A stretch of DNA of 64,000 bases from an archaeon (GTDB taxonomy: Archaea > Nanobdellota > Nanobdellia > Woesearchaeales > GW2011-AR9). Location of the stretch: assembly GCA_018697095.1 (NCBI GenBank), contig JABHSG010000004.1, forward strand, positions 124,001 to 188,000, given 5' to 3'. The first letter of the stretch is position 1, and the number at the start of each line of letters is the position of its first letter. The position numbers and the translations under genes are program-made. Shown piece after piece: positions 18,835 to 28,278 of the stretch. A model generated the notes under the pieces. The model ran no database searches and had not been told where the DNA came from. It saw only the letters and a list, made by a program, of their open reading frames with translations.

Positions 18835-19368
18835 ATGGGGGTTTTTAACATGACAGATACAATTCTAAACACAAACTTTGACGTAAAGCGGCAAAGGTTT
18901 AGAAACCAAAATGGTTTCAAAAAAGCAGCAAACTTCAAACTTTTAGACAAAGACAACAAAGAGTTCGAATTAAACAAAATAACCAGTAAGTACACAATTG
19001 TCTATTTTTATCCAAGAGATAATACACCTGGTTGTACAATTGAAGCTAAAAATTTCACAGAAAAATTAACAGAATTCAATAAACTTGACACTACCATTTT
19101 TGGAATTTCTGGCGGCGATGAAAAATCTAAAACTAAGTTCTGTGAAAAACATCAATTAACCATTACTTTATTGAGCGATCCAGATTTCAAAGTTGCAGAA
19201 AGCTACAATTCCTATGGACAAAAAATGTTTATGGGACGAACTTTTCTTGGAATCAAAAGAAACACATTCCTATTAAACCAAGACAAAGAAATAATAAAAG
19301 TCTACGAAAAAGTGTCACCTAAAAAACACATTGATCAATTACTTAGTGATATTAAGGAGATGGAATAA
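18835..19368 (+). CDS. bcp: peroxiredoxin, BCP/PrxQ type
   Basis: VYFYPRDNTPGCTIEAKNF...GISGGDEKSKTKFCEKHQLTITLLSDPDFKVAESY. Confidence 0.93.
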   Translation: MGVFNMTDTILNTNFDVKRQRFRNQNGFKKAANFKLLDKDNKEFELNKITSKYTIVYFYPRDNTPGCTIEAKNFTEKLTEFNKLDTTIFGISGGDEKSKTKFCEKHQLTITLLSDPDFKVAESYNSYGQKMFMGRTFLGIKRNTFLLNQDKEIIKVYEKVSPKKHIDQLLSDIKEME

Positions 19369-19977
19369 ATGAAAAAAATTAACCAAAGGCAAGTAGAATT
19401 TGATTGCGAAGATATTTTCCCAAAACGTTGGTCACCACGTTCACTATCTCCAGAAGTTACAAAAGAAGATTTAATGAAATGTTTTGAAGCAGCAAGATGG
19501 GCACCATCCTCTTACAACGGTCAACCATGGAGGTTTGTCTATGCAATTAATAGGACTCCTGCTTGGGATATCTTAAAACAAATTCCTAATGAATTTAATC
19601 AAAAGTGGGCACTTAATGCTGGAGCATTAGTTCTAACAGTTTCTAGAAAAACTTTCGCTTACAAAAACAAACCGAACATACATTACGCTCATGACACAGG
19701 AGCTGCTTGGATGAGTTTTGCTTTGCAAGCAGAGATGCAAGGGTTATACACTCATGCAATGGCGGGAATCGAATACGAAAAAGCCAAAGAACTTCTAAAA
19801 ATCCCAGAAGATTATGAGGTACTTGCTATGTTTGCCGTAGGTAAAATGGGTAGCAAAGACAGTCTTCCACAAGATTTAAAGGACAAAGAAGCACCTAGTC
19901 AAAGAAAGCCAGTTTCTGAGTTTACTTTTGAAGGAGTTTTCCAAGCCGACAAACCTGAAGAAAAAAAAGACGAATAG
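19369..19977 (+). CDS. nitroreductase family protein
   Basis: RWSPRSLSPEVTKEDLMKCFEAARWAPSSYNGQPWRFVYA. Confidence 0.95.
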   Translation: MKKINQRQVEFDCEDIFPKRWSPRSLSPEVTKEDLMKCFEAARWAPSSYNGQPWRFVYAINRTPAWDILKQIPNEFNQKWALNAGALVLTVSRKTFAYKNKPNIHYAHDTGAAWMSFALQAEMQGLYTHAMAGIEYEKAKELLKIPEDYEVLAMFAVGKMGSKDSLPQDLKDKEAPSQRKPVSEFTFEGVFQADKPEEKKDE

Positions 19978-20030
19978 AAATCAAACAAATTAACAATAAA
20001 ACTAATACAAACAAATGGAGATAAAATAAA

Positions 20031-20630
20031 ATGAAAGAATGTTGTGAAGAACAAAGTTATATGTCAGCCGCAAAAGTAGGTCAGCCAGCACCAAATTTTG
20101 ATGCGCAAGCTTTCCATGAAGGACAAATCAAAAACATCAAACTAAGTGACTATAAAGGAAAATGGGTAGTACTGTTTTTTTACCCAGCAGACTTCACTTT
20201 TGTTTGCCCAACTGAACTTGGAGAAATGGCTGACAATTACGCTAAACTCCAAGAAATGAATGTTGAAGTAATTTCAGTTTCAACAGACACTGCTTTTGTA
20301 CACAAAGCTTGGCATGATGCAACCCCTACGATTGCTAAAATTAAGTTTCCAATGCTTTCAGATCAAACAATGAAAGTTTGTATGGACTACGGAACTTTGA
20401 TTTACAGTGAAGGATTAAGCCTTAGAGGAACTTTCATTATTGATCCTGACGGAATTCTAAAAACTGCTGAAATTAACGATAACAGTATTGGTAGATCCAG
20501 CGAAGAAATTATCCGTAAAATTCAAGCAGCACAATACGTTGCAGCGAATGGCGCAGAAGTTTGCCCAATGAATTGGAAACCAGGTGAATCAACTCTTAAA
20601 CCAGGCCTTGACCTTGTTGGTAAATTATAG
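20031..20630 (+). CDS. 2-Cys peroxiredoxin (AhpC/Prx1 type)
   Basis: FFYPADFTFVCPTELGEMAD...VSVSTDTAFVHKAW...EVCPMNWKPGE. Confidence 0.97.
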   Translation: MKECCEEQSYMSAAKVGQPAPNFDAQAFHEGQIKNIKLSDYKGKWVVLFFYPADFTFVCPTELGEMADNYAKLQEMNVEVISVSTDTAFVHKAWHDATPTIAKIKFPMLSDQTMKVCMDYGTLIYSEGLSLRGTFIIDPDGILKTAEINDNSIGRSSEEIIRKIQAAQYVAANGAEVCPMNWKPGESTLKPGLDLVGKL

Positions 20631-20663
20631 ATAAACTATTATTTTTATTTTATTTTTTTCAAT

Positions 20664-21719
20664 TCAATCACTAGCAGCAAGATATAATGCTTCTCGCTCA
20701 TTCAATTGTTCTACTACGGTATCAATGAATCCTCTGAACCCCTCTGGTTGAGGTTTAGCTCCAGCATAAGCCAAAAAGTGCAAGCCATAGAGCATACTAA
20801 TCATTTCACCAAGTGGTAAAGAACCTTCAGGTAAGTCAGAGCCTGATAAATATCCTCTTTCTTTTTGATTAAAAAACTCAAGTAATCCTCTCCCATGTTC
20901 CTCTAAATCAACTTCTCCAGCACTAAGCAAAACATCATATTCTGGTGAACTTGAACCAATGTACATCCTTGAAATTTGCTGAGTCAAACTAACACCCTCG
21001 TTTAAACCACTATATTGTGTTTCTCTTCTTTCAAGTTCTTCAATAACTAAAGAAAGCTCATCACCACTAGGGACATAATTACCTAATCCTTCCAGTTCTA
21101 CTTTTGCAGATCCAAAAATAATACTTAAACATAAAAGATCACCAAGGCCAGAATTTGAAAAAAAAACATCAAACAAATCACTATCTTCAATATAACTGAT
21201 TTTTCCATCGCGAATTGGTCCATAATCTAATACATTACCTTCATATAACCTCAAAACTGATTGAATTAATTCAGGATCTTGAGAAGAAAAATCCCTATCG
21301 CCTTTTGTACAAAAAAGTTTAACTCCATAACGCTGGTTTGGATTCAAATCATCTAAATATCCACCAATCACTTCTAATCCCCCTAACCAGTTTTCGTCAT
21401 CTTCACTTAGGCCTCTATATCTTATATCAGATTCAAAAAGTTCAAGGTATTTTTTAGAAGCCTTTACTGGTTCACGAACATCAAACCCTAGTGGCAAGTA
21501 AACAACATTGCCTTCAATATCTCTTGCTTCAACTACAGCAAATTCTAAATCAAAATCATCAAGTAATAAGTTATGTGATTCAAAATCTCCATTCAAATTG
21601 TTAAAATAAAAACGCATTGATTTAGCTTCACTAATCACTTTATTTTTTTCATCACCAGTATCATCAGTATCAGTAACACCATAAATTAAATGAACCATTG
21701 CTTCAAACGAATCTATCAT
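20664..21719 (-). CDS. hypothetical protein (351 aa)
   Basis: Long ORF, no recognised motif. Confidence 0.65.
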   Translation of the reverse strand: MIDSFEAMVHLIYGVTDTDDTGDEKNKVISEAKSMRFYFNNLNGDFESHNLLLDDFDLEFAVVEARDIEGNVVYLPLGFDVREPVKASKKYLELFESDIRYRGLSEDDENWLGGLEVIGGYLDDLNPNQRYGVKLFCTKGDRDFSSQDPELIQSVLRLYEGNVLDYGPIRDGKISYIEDSDLFDVFFSNSGLGDLLCLSIIFGSAKVELEGLGNYVPSGDELSLVIEELERRETQYSGLNEGVSLTQQISRMYIGSSSPEYDVLLSAGEVDLEEHGRGLLEFFNQKERGYLSGSDLPEGSLPLGEMISMLYGLHFLAYAGAKPQPEGFRGFIDTVVEQLNEREALYLAASD

Positions 21720-21902
21720 TAACTGCTAAAATCTATCCTACAATAAAAAATAAAGCCAAAAATAACTAAAAATCAACTTCACACAGTTAATTCAAATAAA
21801 AATTAATTTACAATTCCCAAAGCTTTTATACCATAAAATTTCGAAGTAATAATAGATAATTCTAAAAAATAACAAGCAAAATACAAAACGAGGTTAACAA
21901 AA

Positions 21903-22523
21903 ATGACACATGAATTTACATTACCAAAATTACCTTACGCTTACGACGCACTTGAACCATTCTACGATAAACAAACTGTAGAAATTCATCATGACAAACA
22001 TCATGCAGGTTACGTTAAAGGACTTAACAATGCTCTAAAACAACTTGCGGCAGCACGTGAATCAGGAGATTACAAATTAATCAAACATTGGAACCGTGAA
22101 CAAGCTTTTCATGGTGCAGGTCACCTTTTACATACAATGTTTTGGGAAAACATGCGCCCAGGCAAAGAAGATAACAAAGCTACTGGATCTTTACTAGAGA
22201 ACATCGAAAAACACTTTGGTTCATGGGAAGCTTTCACAAGTCAATTTAAAGCAGCAACTGCTGCTGTTGAAGGAAGTGGTTGGGGAGTTCTAGCAGCTTG
22301 TCCACACGGTTCTTTGCACATCTTCGCAGTTGAGAACCATCAAAAAGTTTGGGTACAAGGTTTACGTCCAATTATGGTTTGCGACGTTTGGGAACATGCT
22401 TATTATCTGAAGTACCAAAACCGTAGAGGCGAATGGATTGACAACTTCATGAAAATTGTAAACTGGGATAAAGTGCAAGAACTTTATGATTGCAAGAAAG
22501 AAGAGCAGTGTAAAGAAGAATAA
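21903..22523 (+). CDS. sod: superoxide dismutase (Fe/Mn)
   Basis: LPYAYDALEPFYDKQTVEIHHDKHHAGYV...DVWEHAYYLKYQNRRGEWIDNF. Confidence 0.97.
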   Translation: MTHEFTLPKLPYAYDALEPFYDKQTVEIHHDKHHAGYVKGLNNALKQLAAARESGDYKLIKHWNREQAFHGAGHLLHTMFWENMRPGKEDNKATGSLLENIEKHFGSWEAFTSQFKAATAAVEGSGWGVLAACPHGSLHIFAVENHQKVWVQGLRPIMVCDVWEHAYYLKYQNRRGEWIDNFMKIVNWDKVQELYDCKKEEQCKEE

Positions 22524-22565
22524 ATTAATTTTTTATTTTTTTATTTTCTATCAGAATGTTTTTTT

Positions 22566-23196
22566 TAATCATACATACCAGTCATTGCATCATATTTACC
22601 AAAACCAACAACTTCAGTGACATTATTTTCACATACAATAGCTAAGTTAATTCTATCAAATGCTCTATGGCGTTTAAGTTGATAACCTAAAGAGATTAAG
22701 TCTCCATCACGTGTGAAAACTGTAGAATCAGTAGTTTTTGAATAACCAGCGGCAATTGCTAATAACCCCTATCAACAAGCGATGATGAATGCCATCTAAA
22801 AGAGTTGAACAAATCCATTGCATTTGAATAAACACCATGACCATCTTCTAAATCATCTGGGGTAACTAACTTAGCATTTCCTATCAATCCATTTAATGCA
22901 TCCATTAGAAGTCGATTTTTTTTAATTCTTGATTTCAAAGCTTTTTGATTCCCATTTCTTCTATTTTGGGACCTATCAATTTGCCCCCTTCTTTCAACAT
23001 ACCTGTCTCTATGTAAAACACAACTACCAATAAAAGATTTCAATTCAGCAGTAATTCCTTGTGTTAAAGCTAATTCAAAACTACTTAGTGATCTAATATG
23101 TTTGCAAACTTGCTTACTAAGTATTCCACTATCTTCTCTATCGCTTACAACATAACTAGTGTCTAGAAATAATGTGGCATCTTCAATCATAAACAC
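22566..23196 (-). pseudogene. PIN-like domain protein split by an apparent frameshift at the GGGG tract (22766-22769)
   Basis: N-terminal LFLDTSYVV...LTQGITAELKSF in ORF 22759-23196; other frame continues LLAIAAGYSKTTDSTVFTRDGDLISLGYQLKRH...GMYD*. Confidence 0.7.
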
Positions 23197-23242
23197 TTCA
23201 AAAAAGAGTTTTTTTAAAAAGACTTAGCTCCTATAATCAAAA

Positions 23243-23845
23243 ATGCAAACAAAATCATTCAAATTCAAACCAATTCACTTACTTGCACTTCTAATTCCAA
23301 TAATAATTCTGCTCGCTTCATATAACGCAATCTATCATACAACTACTCTTACACCTAGCCAAGAACTCATAACCTCCTATGTTAACTCACCAAGTCAAGA
23401 GGAAGCACAAACTCTATTGGATCAAGAACCACTTACAATCACAGCTAATGAACTCTCACATTTAGATGACGTAGCCAAGCTTATGAGACTCCTTAACATA
23501 ATTCTAATTGCAAGCATCATAATAGTCACAATAAAAATATACAAACTTCACAAAAACAAGGATTACAAAACCATTAAACAACTCATAATCATAGGATCAT
23601 CCATAACTCTAATCCTCCTATTACTTTTCATTATAGCTACTCAAATAGATTTCACTCAAAGTTTCCAGGTTTTCCACAAACTTCTTTTCCCTCAAGGTAA
23701 TTACCAATTCCCAGAATCCAGTTACTTAATCACTAACCTAAGTGCAGAATTTTTCCAAAACTTAGCAATAAAAATAGGTATTACAGCAGCAATTCTCTCA
23801 ACAATAACTATTCTTACTACAATATTACTACCAAGAAAAGTATAA
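23243..23845 (+). CDS. multi-TM hypothetical membrane protein
   Basis: Several hydrophobic helices (ALLIPIIILLASY, IILIASIIIVTIKIY, SSITLILLLLFIIAT, AAILSTITILTTILL). Confidence 0.65.
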   Translation: MQTKSFKFKPIHLLALLIPIIILLASYNAIYHTTTLTPSQELITSYVNSPSQEEAQTLLDQEPLTITANELSHLDDVAKLMRLLNIILIASIIIVTIKIYKLHKNKDYKTIKQLIIIGSSITLILLLLFIIATQIDFTQSFQVFHKLLFPQGNYQFPESSYLITNLSAEFFQNLAIKIGITAAILSTITILTTILLPRKV

Positions 23846-23894
23846 TAATAAAAAATATTAAAAATGACTATTCTTCATCAGCGCGATGATATCT

Positions 23895-24962
23895 TTAAAC
23901 TTCTCTAGGGTCCCCTATAAATGAATGTATTACTGAAACTCCTCCAGTTCCTTCCAAACTAGGAACACTAAAAGAATCTCCAGCCATTTGTGGATCTTGT
24001 AACTTCAAAGTTTCATAAAGTTCAGGATCACCCTCTTGAATATGTCTATAAATATCTCTTAGATCAAAAGAACCAGCATGAGAACCAAGGTACCTTTCAA
24101 TTGCTCTTGCCAATCTTCCAGTATATGCAGAGTCATCCTTGCCTCCAATTAAAGTTTCATCAGCATACTTTGTGGCAGAGCTTGCTGTAAGAACAAGTGT
24201 TCCTTGTGGGATAGCAGATTTACCTTTTCCTTCTACAAAAACACCAGATTTGCATGCCTCAATAATAACTGCTTTTTTTCTTGCTCTAAGTTTATTAAGA
24301 CGTTTATACAACTCTTTTGGACTAAAAACTTTTTTACCAATTGATACTCCATGTGATCCACCGTGCCCATGAAAACTAAACAAAAAATAACTGTCAGTAA
24401 GTACTTCTGCTTGGAGCCTAGTTAATTCTTCTCTGACATTTTCTCTTGTCGCGCCAGCACCTGTAAGGCTTGTAACAATATAACCTCTTTGCCCAAGTAG
24501 GTCACTGAGTCTTTTTACATCACCTTCAGAAGCTCCAATGTTATCGCTACCAGCACCAACAAGTAGTGCATAATTCTTAGCTTCCCCTAAACTAACTCTG
24601 TACCCAACATCACAAAGTCTAACTCTATCATCCTCATGAAGCCTATACTGAATCTCAGGTTGAATCCTTCGACCATTTAATGTAGTTCCATTTTTACTTC
24701 TAAGGTCTTGAAGGTAAAAATTCCCAGCATTATCTTGAATAATTCCTGCATGATTGCCTGAAACTAGCTTACTCCCCTCGACAACAATTCTTGTTTCAAG
24801 TGAAGAATAAATTGCAGGAATTGGTCTATCAGAACGAAGCCATTCTCCTAGTGGTGAGTGACTTCTTCCAAGTTCAGTGTTCCCAGTAAGATTAATTACT
24901 TGATCTGTAAATTCTCTTCGTAAAGTCAGTTTATTAGTCATTTTATCACTCAATGGCTGCAA
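23895..24962 (-). CDS. FHA domain - caspase-like (peptidase C14 / metacaspase-like) fusion protein
   Basis: FHA: LETRIVVEG..VSGNHAGIIQDNAGNFYLQDLRSKNGTTLNG; caspase: YALLVGAG...DVKRLSDLLGQRGY...SYFLFSFHGHGG...KKAVIIEACKSGVF. Confidence 0.88.
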   Translation of the reverse strand: MQPLSDKMTNKLTLRREFTDQVINLTGNTELGRSHSPLGEWLRSDRPIPAIYSSLETRIVVEGSKLVSGNHAGIIQDNAGNFYLQDLRSKNGTTLNGRRIQPEIQYRLHEDDRVRLCDVGYRVSLGEAKNYALLVGAGSDNIGASEGDVKRLSDLLGQRGYIVTSLTGAGATRENVREELTRLQAEVLTDSYFLFSFHGHGGSHGVSIGKKVFSPKELYKRLNKLRARKKAVIIEACKSGVFVEGKGKSAIPQGTLVLTASSATKYADETLIGGKDDSAYTGRLARAIERYLGSHAGSFDLRDIYRHIQEGDPELYETLKLQDPQMAGDSFSVPSLEGTGGVSVIHSFIGDPREV

Positions 24963-25212
24963 AAATAACTTGTTTTAAAAACCTTCATAAGCTAAAAATT
25001 CACTGGATTTTCAGACAAGCCATACTAGTTCAGAAAACCCAATCAACTTGCTTACTGTCTTTCTAATACCAAAAAACCCATATTCAATCGCCGAAACATT
25101 TTTAAGCAAAAACACGGCAAAGAAACTAAGGGGTGCAGACAACTAACAAGTTCTGCTGTGCATATCAAGATTATATTAACAAGTACGCGTTTAAATTTAA
25201 AGGGGACAAAAG

Positions 25213-25851
25213 GTGGCAAGTTTTATTCGAAAAATTCTCAAGGCTTTAGGGCTTGGATCTTTATTTGGTAGAAAAGATAATGTTAAATTAGGCCTTTACG
25301 GTCCACCAAACGGCGGAAAATCAACTTTAGCTAATCGAATAAGTAAAGATTGGCTTGGCGAAGAGATGTCAACAGTATCACACATTGCTCACGAAACTCG
25401 TGAAATTGTGATGAAAGAACAAATCAATATCACTAATGAAAAAGGTCAAGGTTTAACATTTTCCTTGGTAGATACTCCTGGGATCTCAACTAGAATCGAT
25501 TATGAAGATTTTCTTAAGCGTGGAATGAAAAAATCACAAGCAAAAGCACGTGCTAAAGAAGCAACTAAAGGAGTTATTGATTCAATTAAGTGGCTTGATG
25601 ACATGGACGCTGTTGTTGTAGTTCTAGACTCAACAAAAGACCCGTACAGTCAAGTTAACATTACAATCATTGGAAATTTGCAAGCTAGAAAAATCCCAGT
25701 ACTTATTGTTGCAAACAAAGTTGATCTTAAACGCTCAAATATGGACTTAATTAAAGCTGCATTTCCACAATACGAAGTTGTTGGTATTTCTGCAAAATAT
25801 GGTAAGAACATGAAAGATTTTTACGAAATCTTAATTGACTTTGCCGGGTAA
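25213..25851 (+). CDS. Era/Der-like small GTPase (archaeal family, GTG start)
   Basis: GPPNGGKSTLANRI (G1), DTPG (G3), NKVD (G4). Confidence 0.93.
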   Translation: MASFIRKILKALGLGSLFGRKDNVKLGLYGPPNGGKSTLANRISKDWLGEEMSTVSHIAHETREIVMKEQINITNEKGQGLTFSLVDTPGISTRIDYEDFLKRGMKKSQAKARAKEATKGVIDSIKWLDDMDAVVVVLDSTKDPYSQVNITIIGNLQARKIPVLIVANKVDLKRSNMDLIKAAFPQYEVVGISAKYGKNMKDFYEILIDFAG

Positions 25852-25903
25852 AGTTTATATACAAAAAAATAACTATTGAAACATACAAAGAGGAATCTAT
25901 ATA

Positions 25904-26308
25904 ATGGTTACATTTCAATTCGTCCCATATCACGACATGCAGCACTTGAGTTCAAGTAAACGAATTCAAAAGCTAATTAGTATTGTTAAAAATGAAAAAA
26001 TCGTGGTAATGGAAGGTAGACTTCGTAAAGAAGAAGAAGCAGGCCTAATTGAAGAGACTATGAATTCTGTATCACGTGCTTTCCCAGGGATTGAAATTGG
26101 TGTGATTTATCCAGAAAGTGGAAAATTACAAGGTTTTGAAAAACTAAAAAATAATGTTGTTAATCTTCTTTTAGGTGACCGTCAGGGCTTCACAGTTGTC
26201 GGCCCAGCTAGTATTGTAAAAAAGATAGTGCGTAACCCAGGAAAATTAGAACTCTTCACAGAAGAAGCTAAGGGAAGTAAAACTACCAAAAGACGTCGTA
26301 AAAAATAA
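25904..26308 (+). CDS. DUF2073 family protein
   Basis: Sequence resembles DUF2073; adjacent to GTPase as in many archaea. Confidence 0.8.
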   Translation: MVTFQFVPYHDMQHLSSSKRIQKLISIVKNEKIVVMEGRLRKEEEAGLIEETMNSVSRAFPGIEIGVIYPESGKLQGFEKLKNNVVNLLLGDRQGFTVVGPASIVKKIVRNPGKLELFTEEAKGSKTTKRRRKK

Positions 26309-26406
26309 TTTTTTATAATTTTTCAAGCAAATTCTCAAAAAAAAAACTTTGTAATTACTCTTCTGCTTACACAAATAATAAATACCCTTAACTCTTTTTC
26401 AGTTAC

Positions 26407-26805
26407 ATGCCTCACCAATGTGTAAGATGCGCTGAAATTTATCCTGATGGCGCAAAACAAATCTTGTCAGGATGTTCTTGTGGCGCAAGGCTCTTTATGT
26501 ACATAAAGAAAAAACATCTTGAGGAAGGTAAAAAACTTCTAAACAATCTTTCAGACGGTGAAAAGAAACAAATTGAAGATGATATTTTTGAAATATCTCA
26601 AGTTAGGCAAAAAGACCACGCAGTTGATAGTGGCGACAAACCTGTTGTACTTGATTTCGAATCTATTCGTGTTATGAAACCAGGCTCTTACGAACTTGAT
26701 CTCATAAAGATGTTCAAAAAGAATCCTTTGATCTTTAAACTAGAAGAAGGAAAGTATATGATTGATATTACTCAAGCTTTTGAGAACTCCGGCAAACACA
26801 AGTGA
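26407..26805 (+). CDS. archaeal zinc-ribbon protein (DUF2072-like)
   Basis: CVRCAEIYPDGAKQILSGCSCGARLFMYIKK. Confidence 0.8.
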   Translation: MPHQCVRCAEIYPDGAKQILSGCSCGARLFMYIKKKHLEEGKKLLNNLSDGEKKQIEDDIFEISQVRQKDHAVDSGDKPVVLDFESIRVMKPGSYELDLIKMFKKNPLIFKLEEGKYMIDITQAFENSGKHK

Positions 26806-27336
26806 TTACAAAACAAATAATTTAATCACTGCACTATCTTTTGAACTCCACCAATTCTTACCAGAATATTCAATAAACAAAGTATCCCCACGCTGGAACA
26901 TTACATCATCACCAACATTTATTCTTCTTTGCTTCATCATACGTAATTTAAATACCTTGACTTTTGACCATTTAAGAGATTTCAAATTAAAAAATAATTT
27001 CCCATTGTTAATTTTAAACCCACTAACTAATTTACTTTCTAGCCACCATTTAAAATCATCTTGAAGATCAAAACGTTTTTTAGTATTGCCAATTTTAGCT
27101 TTCACATAAACTTCAAGGTCAGGAGACGTACTTTTATTTCGAGAATATTTTGGAAAAGAACTAATAATCTTATTCCAAAAAGAGATCCAATTAAGCTTAA
27201 ATGGAAGGCTAAAAGTAATTTCCTTTTGTGAATGTAAATTTGGACTGCTTACTTCAATTAGAAAAGAGATAGTTTTATTTTCAAAAAAAGATAAATTTCC
27301 TCTTCTATATACAGCATCTTCTTCAAAACTAACCAT
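26806..27336 (-). CDS. hypothetical protein
   Basis: 176-aa ORF. Confidence 0.6.
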   Translation of the reverse strand: MVSFEEDAVYRRGNLSFFENKTISFLIEVSSPNLHSQKEITFSLPFKLNWISFWNKIISSFPKYSRNKSTSPDLEVYVKAKIGNTKKRFDLQDDFKWWLESKLVSGFKINNGKLFFNLKSLKWSKVKVFKLRMMKQRRINVGDDVMFQRGDTLFIEYSGKNWWSSKDSAVIKLFVL

Positions 27337-27397
27337 CTTAAGATATAAGAAAACAAAATCAATTTATAATGATTTGCAAAATTTACAGTTTTTGAGA

Positions 27398-27910
27398 CTA
27401 TAACTTTTTCTTAGTTGCCTTATCAGAAATGATTGCTGAATTACCACTAGGATCGCTCACAATCAACTTTAATTTGTCACGGCCTAAGATTACGTTATTA
27501 ATTTTTTTAATCATCTTACGTGCCTTTTTCTTAGCGTCACTGTCATCTTCACTTTCAGCTGCACTTTCAATGATTTTTTTAATCCTCTCAAGTACACCTT
27601 CAACGTTTGTAATGAATCCATTAGAGGCAGGACCAGACTCCATAGTAATGATTCTAGGGATTTTGAGAGTAGCTTCACTGCTTTTTACAACTTTAATACT
27701 CATATCATCTTCAGAATTGATTTCAAGAGTATATTGCATAGGTTGTTTTTTCTCAGATACTTCCAAATCATTTTTACGATAGCCACAACCGTTACAAAAG
27801 ATACCAAACACAAATGTTTTACCAAAGTGAGGAACATCTATCTCTTCCTCGTGAAGTGTAGCTTTTTTCTCGCCACACATCATACACATTTGACCTGGTA
27901 ATTCTGCCAT
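27398..27910 (-). CDS. ZPR1 zinc-finger family protein (start set at internal ATG, MAELPGQMCMMCG)
   Basis: CMMCGEKKATLHEEEIDVPHFGKTFVFGIFCNGCGYRKND; ATG preceded by a purine-rich stretch. Confidence 0.9.
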   Translation of the reverse strand: MAELPGQMCMMCGEKKATLHEEEIDVPHFGKTFVFGIFCNGCGYRKNDLEVSEKKQPMQYTLEINSEDDMSIKVVKSSEATLKIPRIITMESGPASNGFITNVEGVLERIKKIIESAAESEDDSDAKKKARKMIKKINNVILGRDKLKLIVSDPSGNSAIISDKATKKKL

Positions 27911-27941
27911 AACAACCCTAAGACCAATTTCCTTTAAAAAG

Positions 27942-28029
27942 ATTGCGAACGTAGTGAGCAATTCTCAATAAGTTCACTTATTGTAGGATTGCGAAGCAAA
28001 GCAAGCAATCATCAAAAACAGTTGTTTTT
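27942..28029. repeat. cluster of four short perfect hairpins upstream of ZPR1
   Basis: ATTGC/GCAAT, CAATAAG-TTCA-CTTATTG, GATTGC/GCAATC, AAAAACA-GT-TGTTTTT. Confidence 0.55.
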
Positions 28030-28073
28030 GTAAGATATCTCTTGGAAATAAAATAATATGAAAATCAGCAACA

Positions 28074-28082
28074 TTTATAAAT
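28074..28082 (+). promoter_or_regulatory. TATA box of tRNA-Gly
   Basis: TTTATAAAT 34 nt upstream of mature tRNA 5' end. Confidence 0.6.
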
Positions 28083-28115
28083 AAAATCTAGTAAATCATT
28101 TTAATTAAACTAAAT

Positions 28116-28229
28116 GCGCCGGTAGTTTAGTGGTAGAATCCCGGCCTTCCATGTGAAGGCTAGGCATCTGTTATGCACTAGCTTTTCTGAAGCTAGCCGG
28201 TGACCTGGGTTCAAATCCCAGCCGGCGCA
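28116..28229 (+). tRNA. tRNA-Gly(UCC) with 43-nt intron (28152-28194) at 37/38
   Basis: Acceptor GCGCCGG/CCGGCGC, anticodon stem CCGGC/GCCGG, loop C-U-UCC-A, T-arm CTGGG-TTCAAAT-CCCAG; intron flanked by bulge-helix-bulge. Confidence 0.95.
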
Positions 28230-28278
28230 CTCTTTTTTCTAAATAAACTTTAAATAAAACCCATTAAAATTTGCCAAT

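Noticed and set aside
25134-25250. Short plus-strand ORF starting GTGCAGACAACTAAC overlapping the GTPase start
   Set aside because: Runs out of frame into the GTPase gene; no independent support.
27911-27961. N-terminal extension of ZPR1 from TTG at 27961
   Set aside because: It overlaps the hairpin cluster, and MAELPGQMCMMCG with an upstream purine-rich stretch is the natural start.
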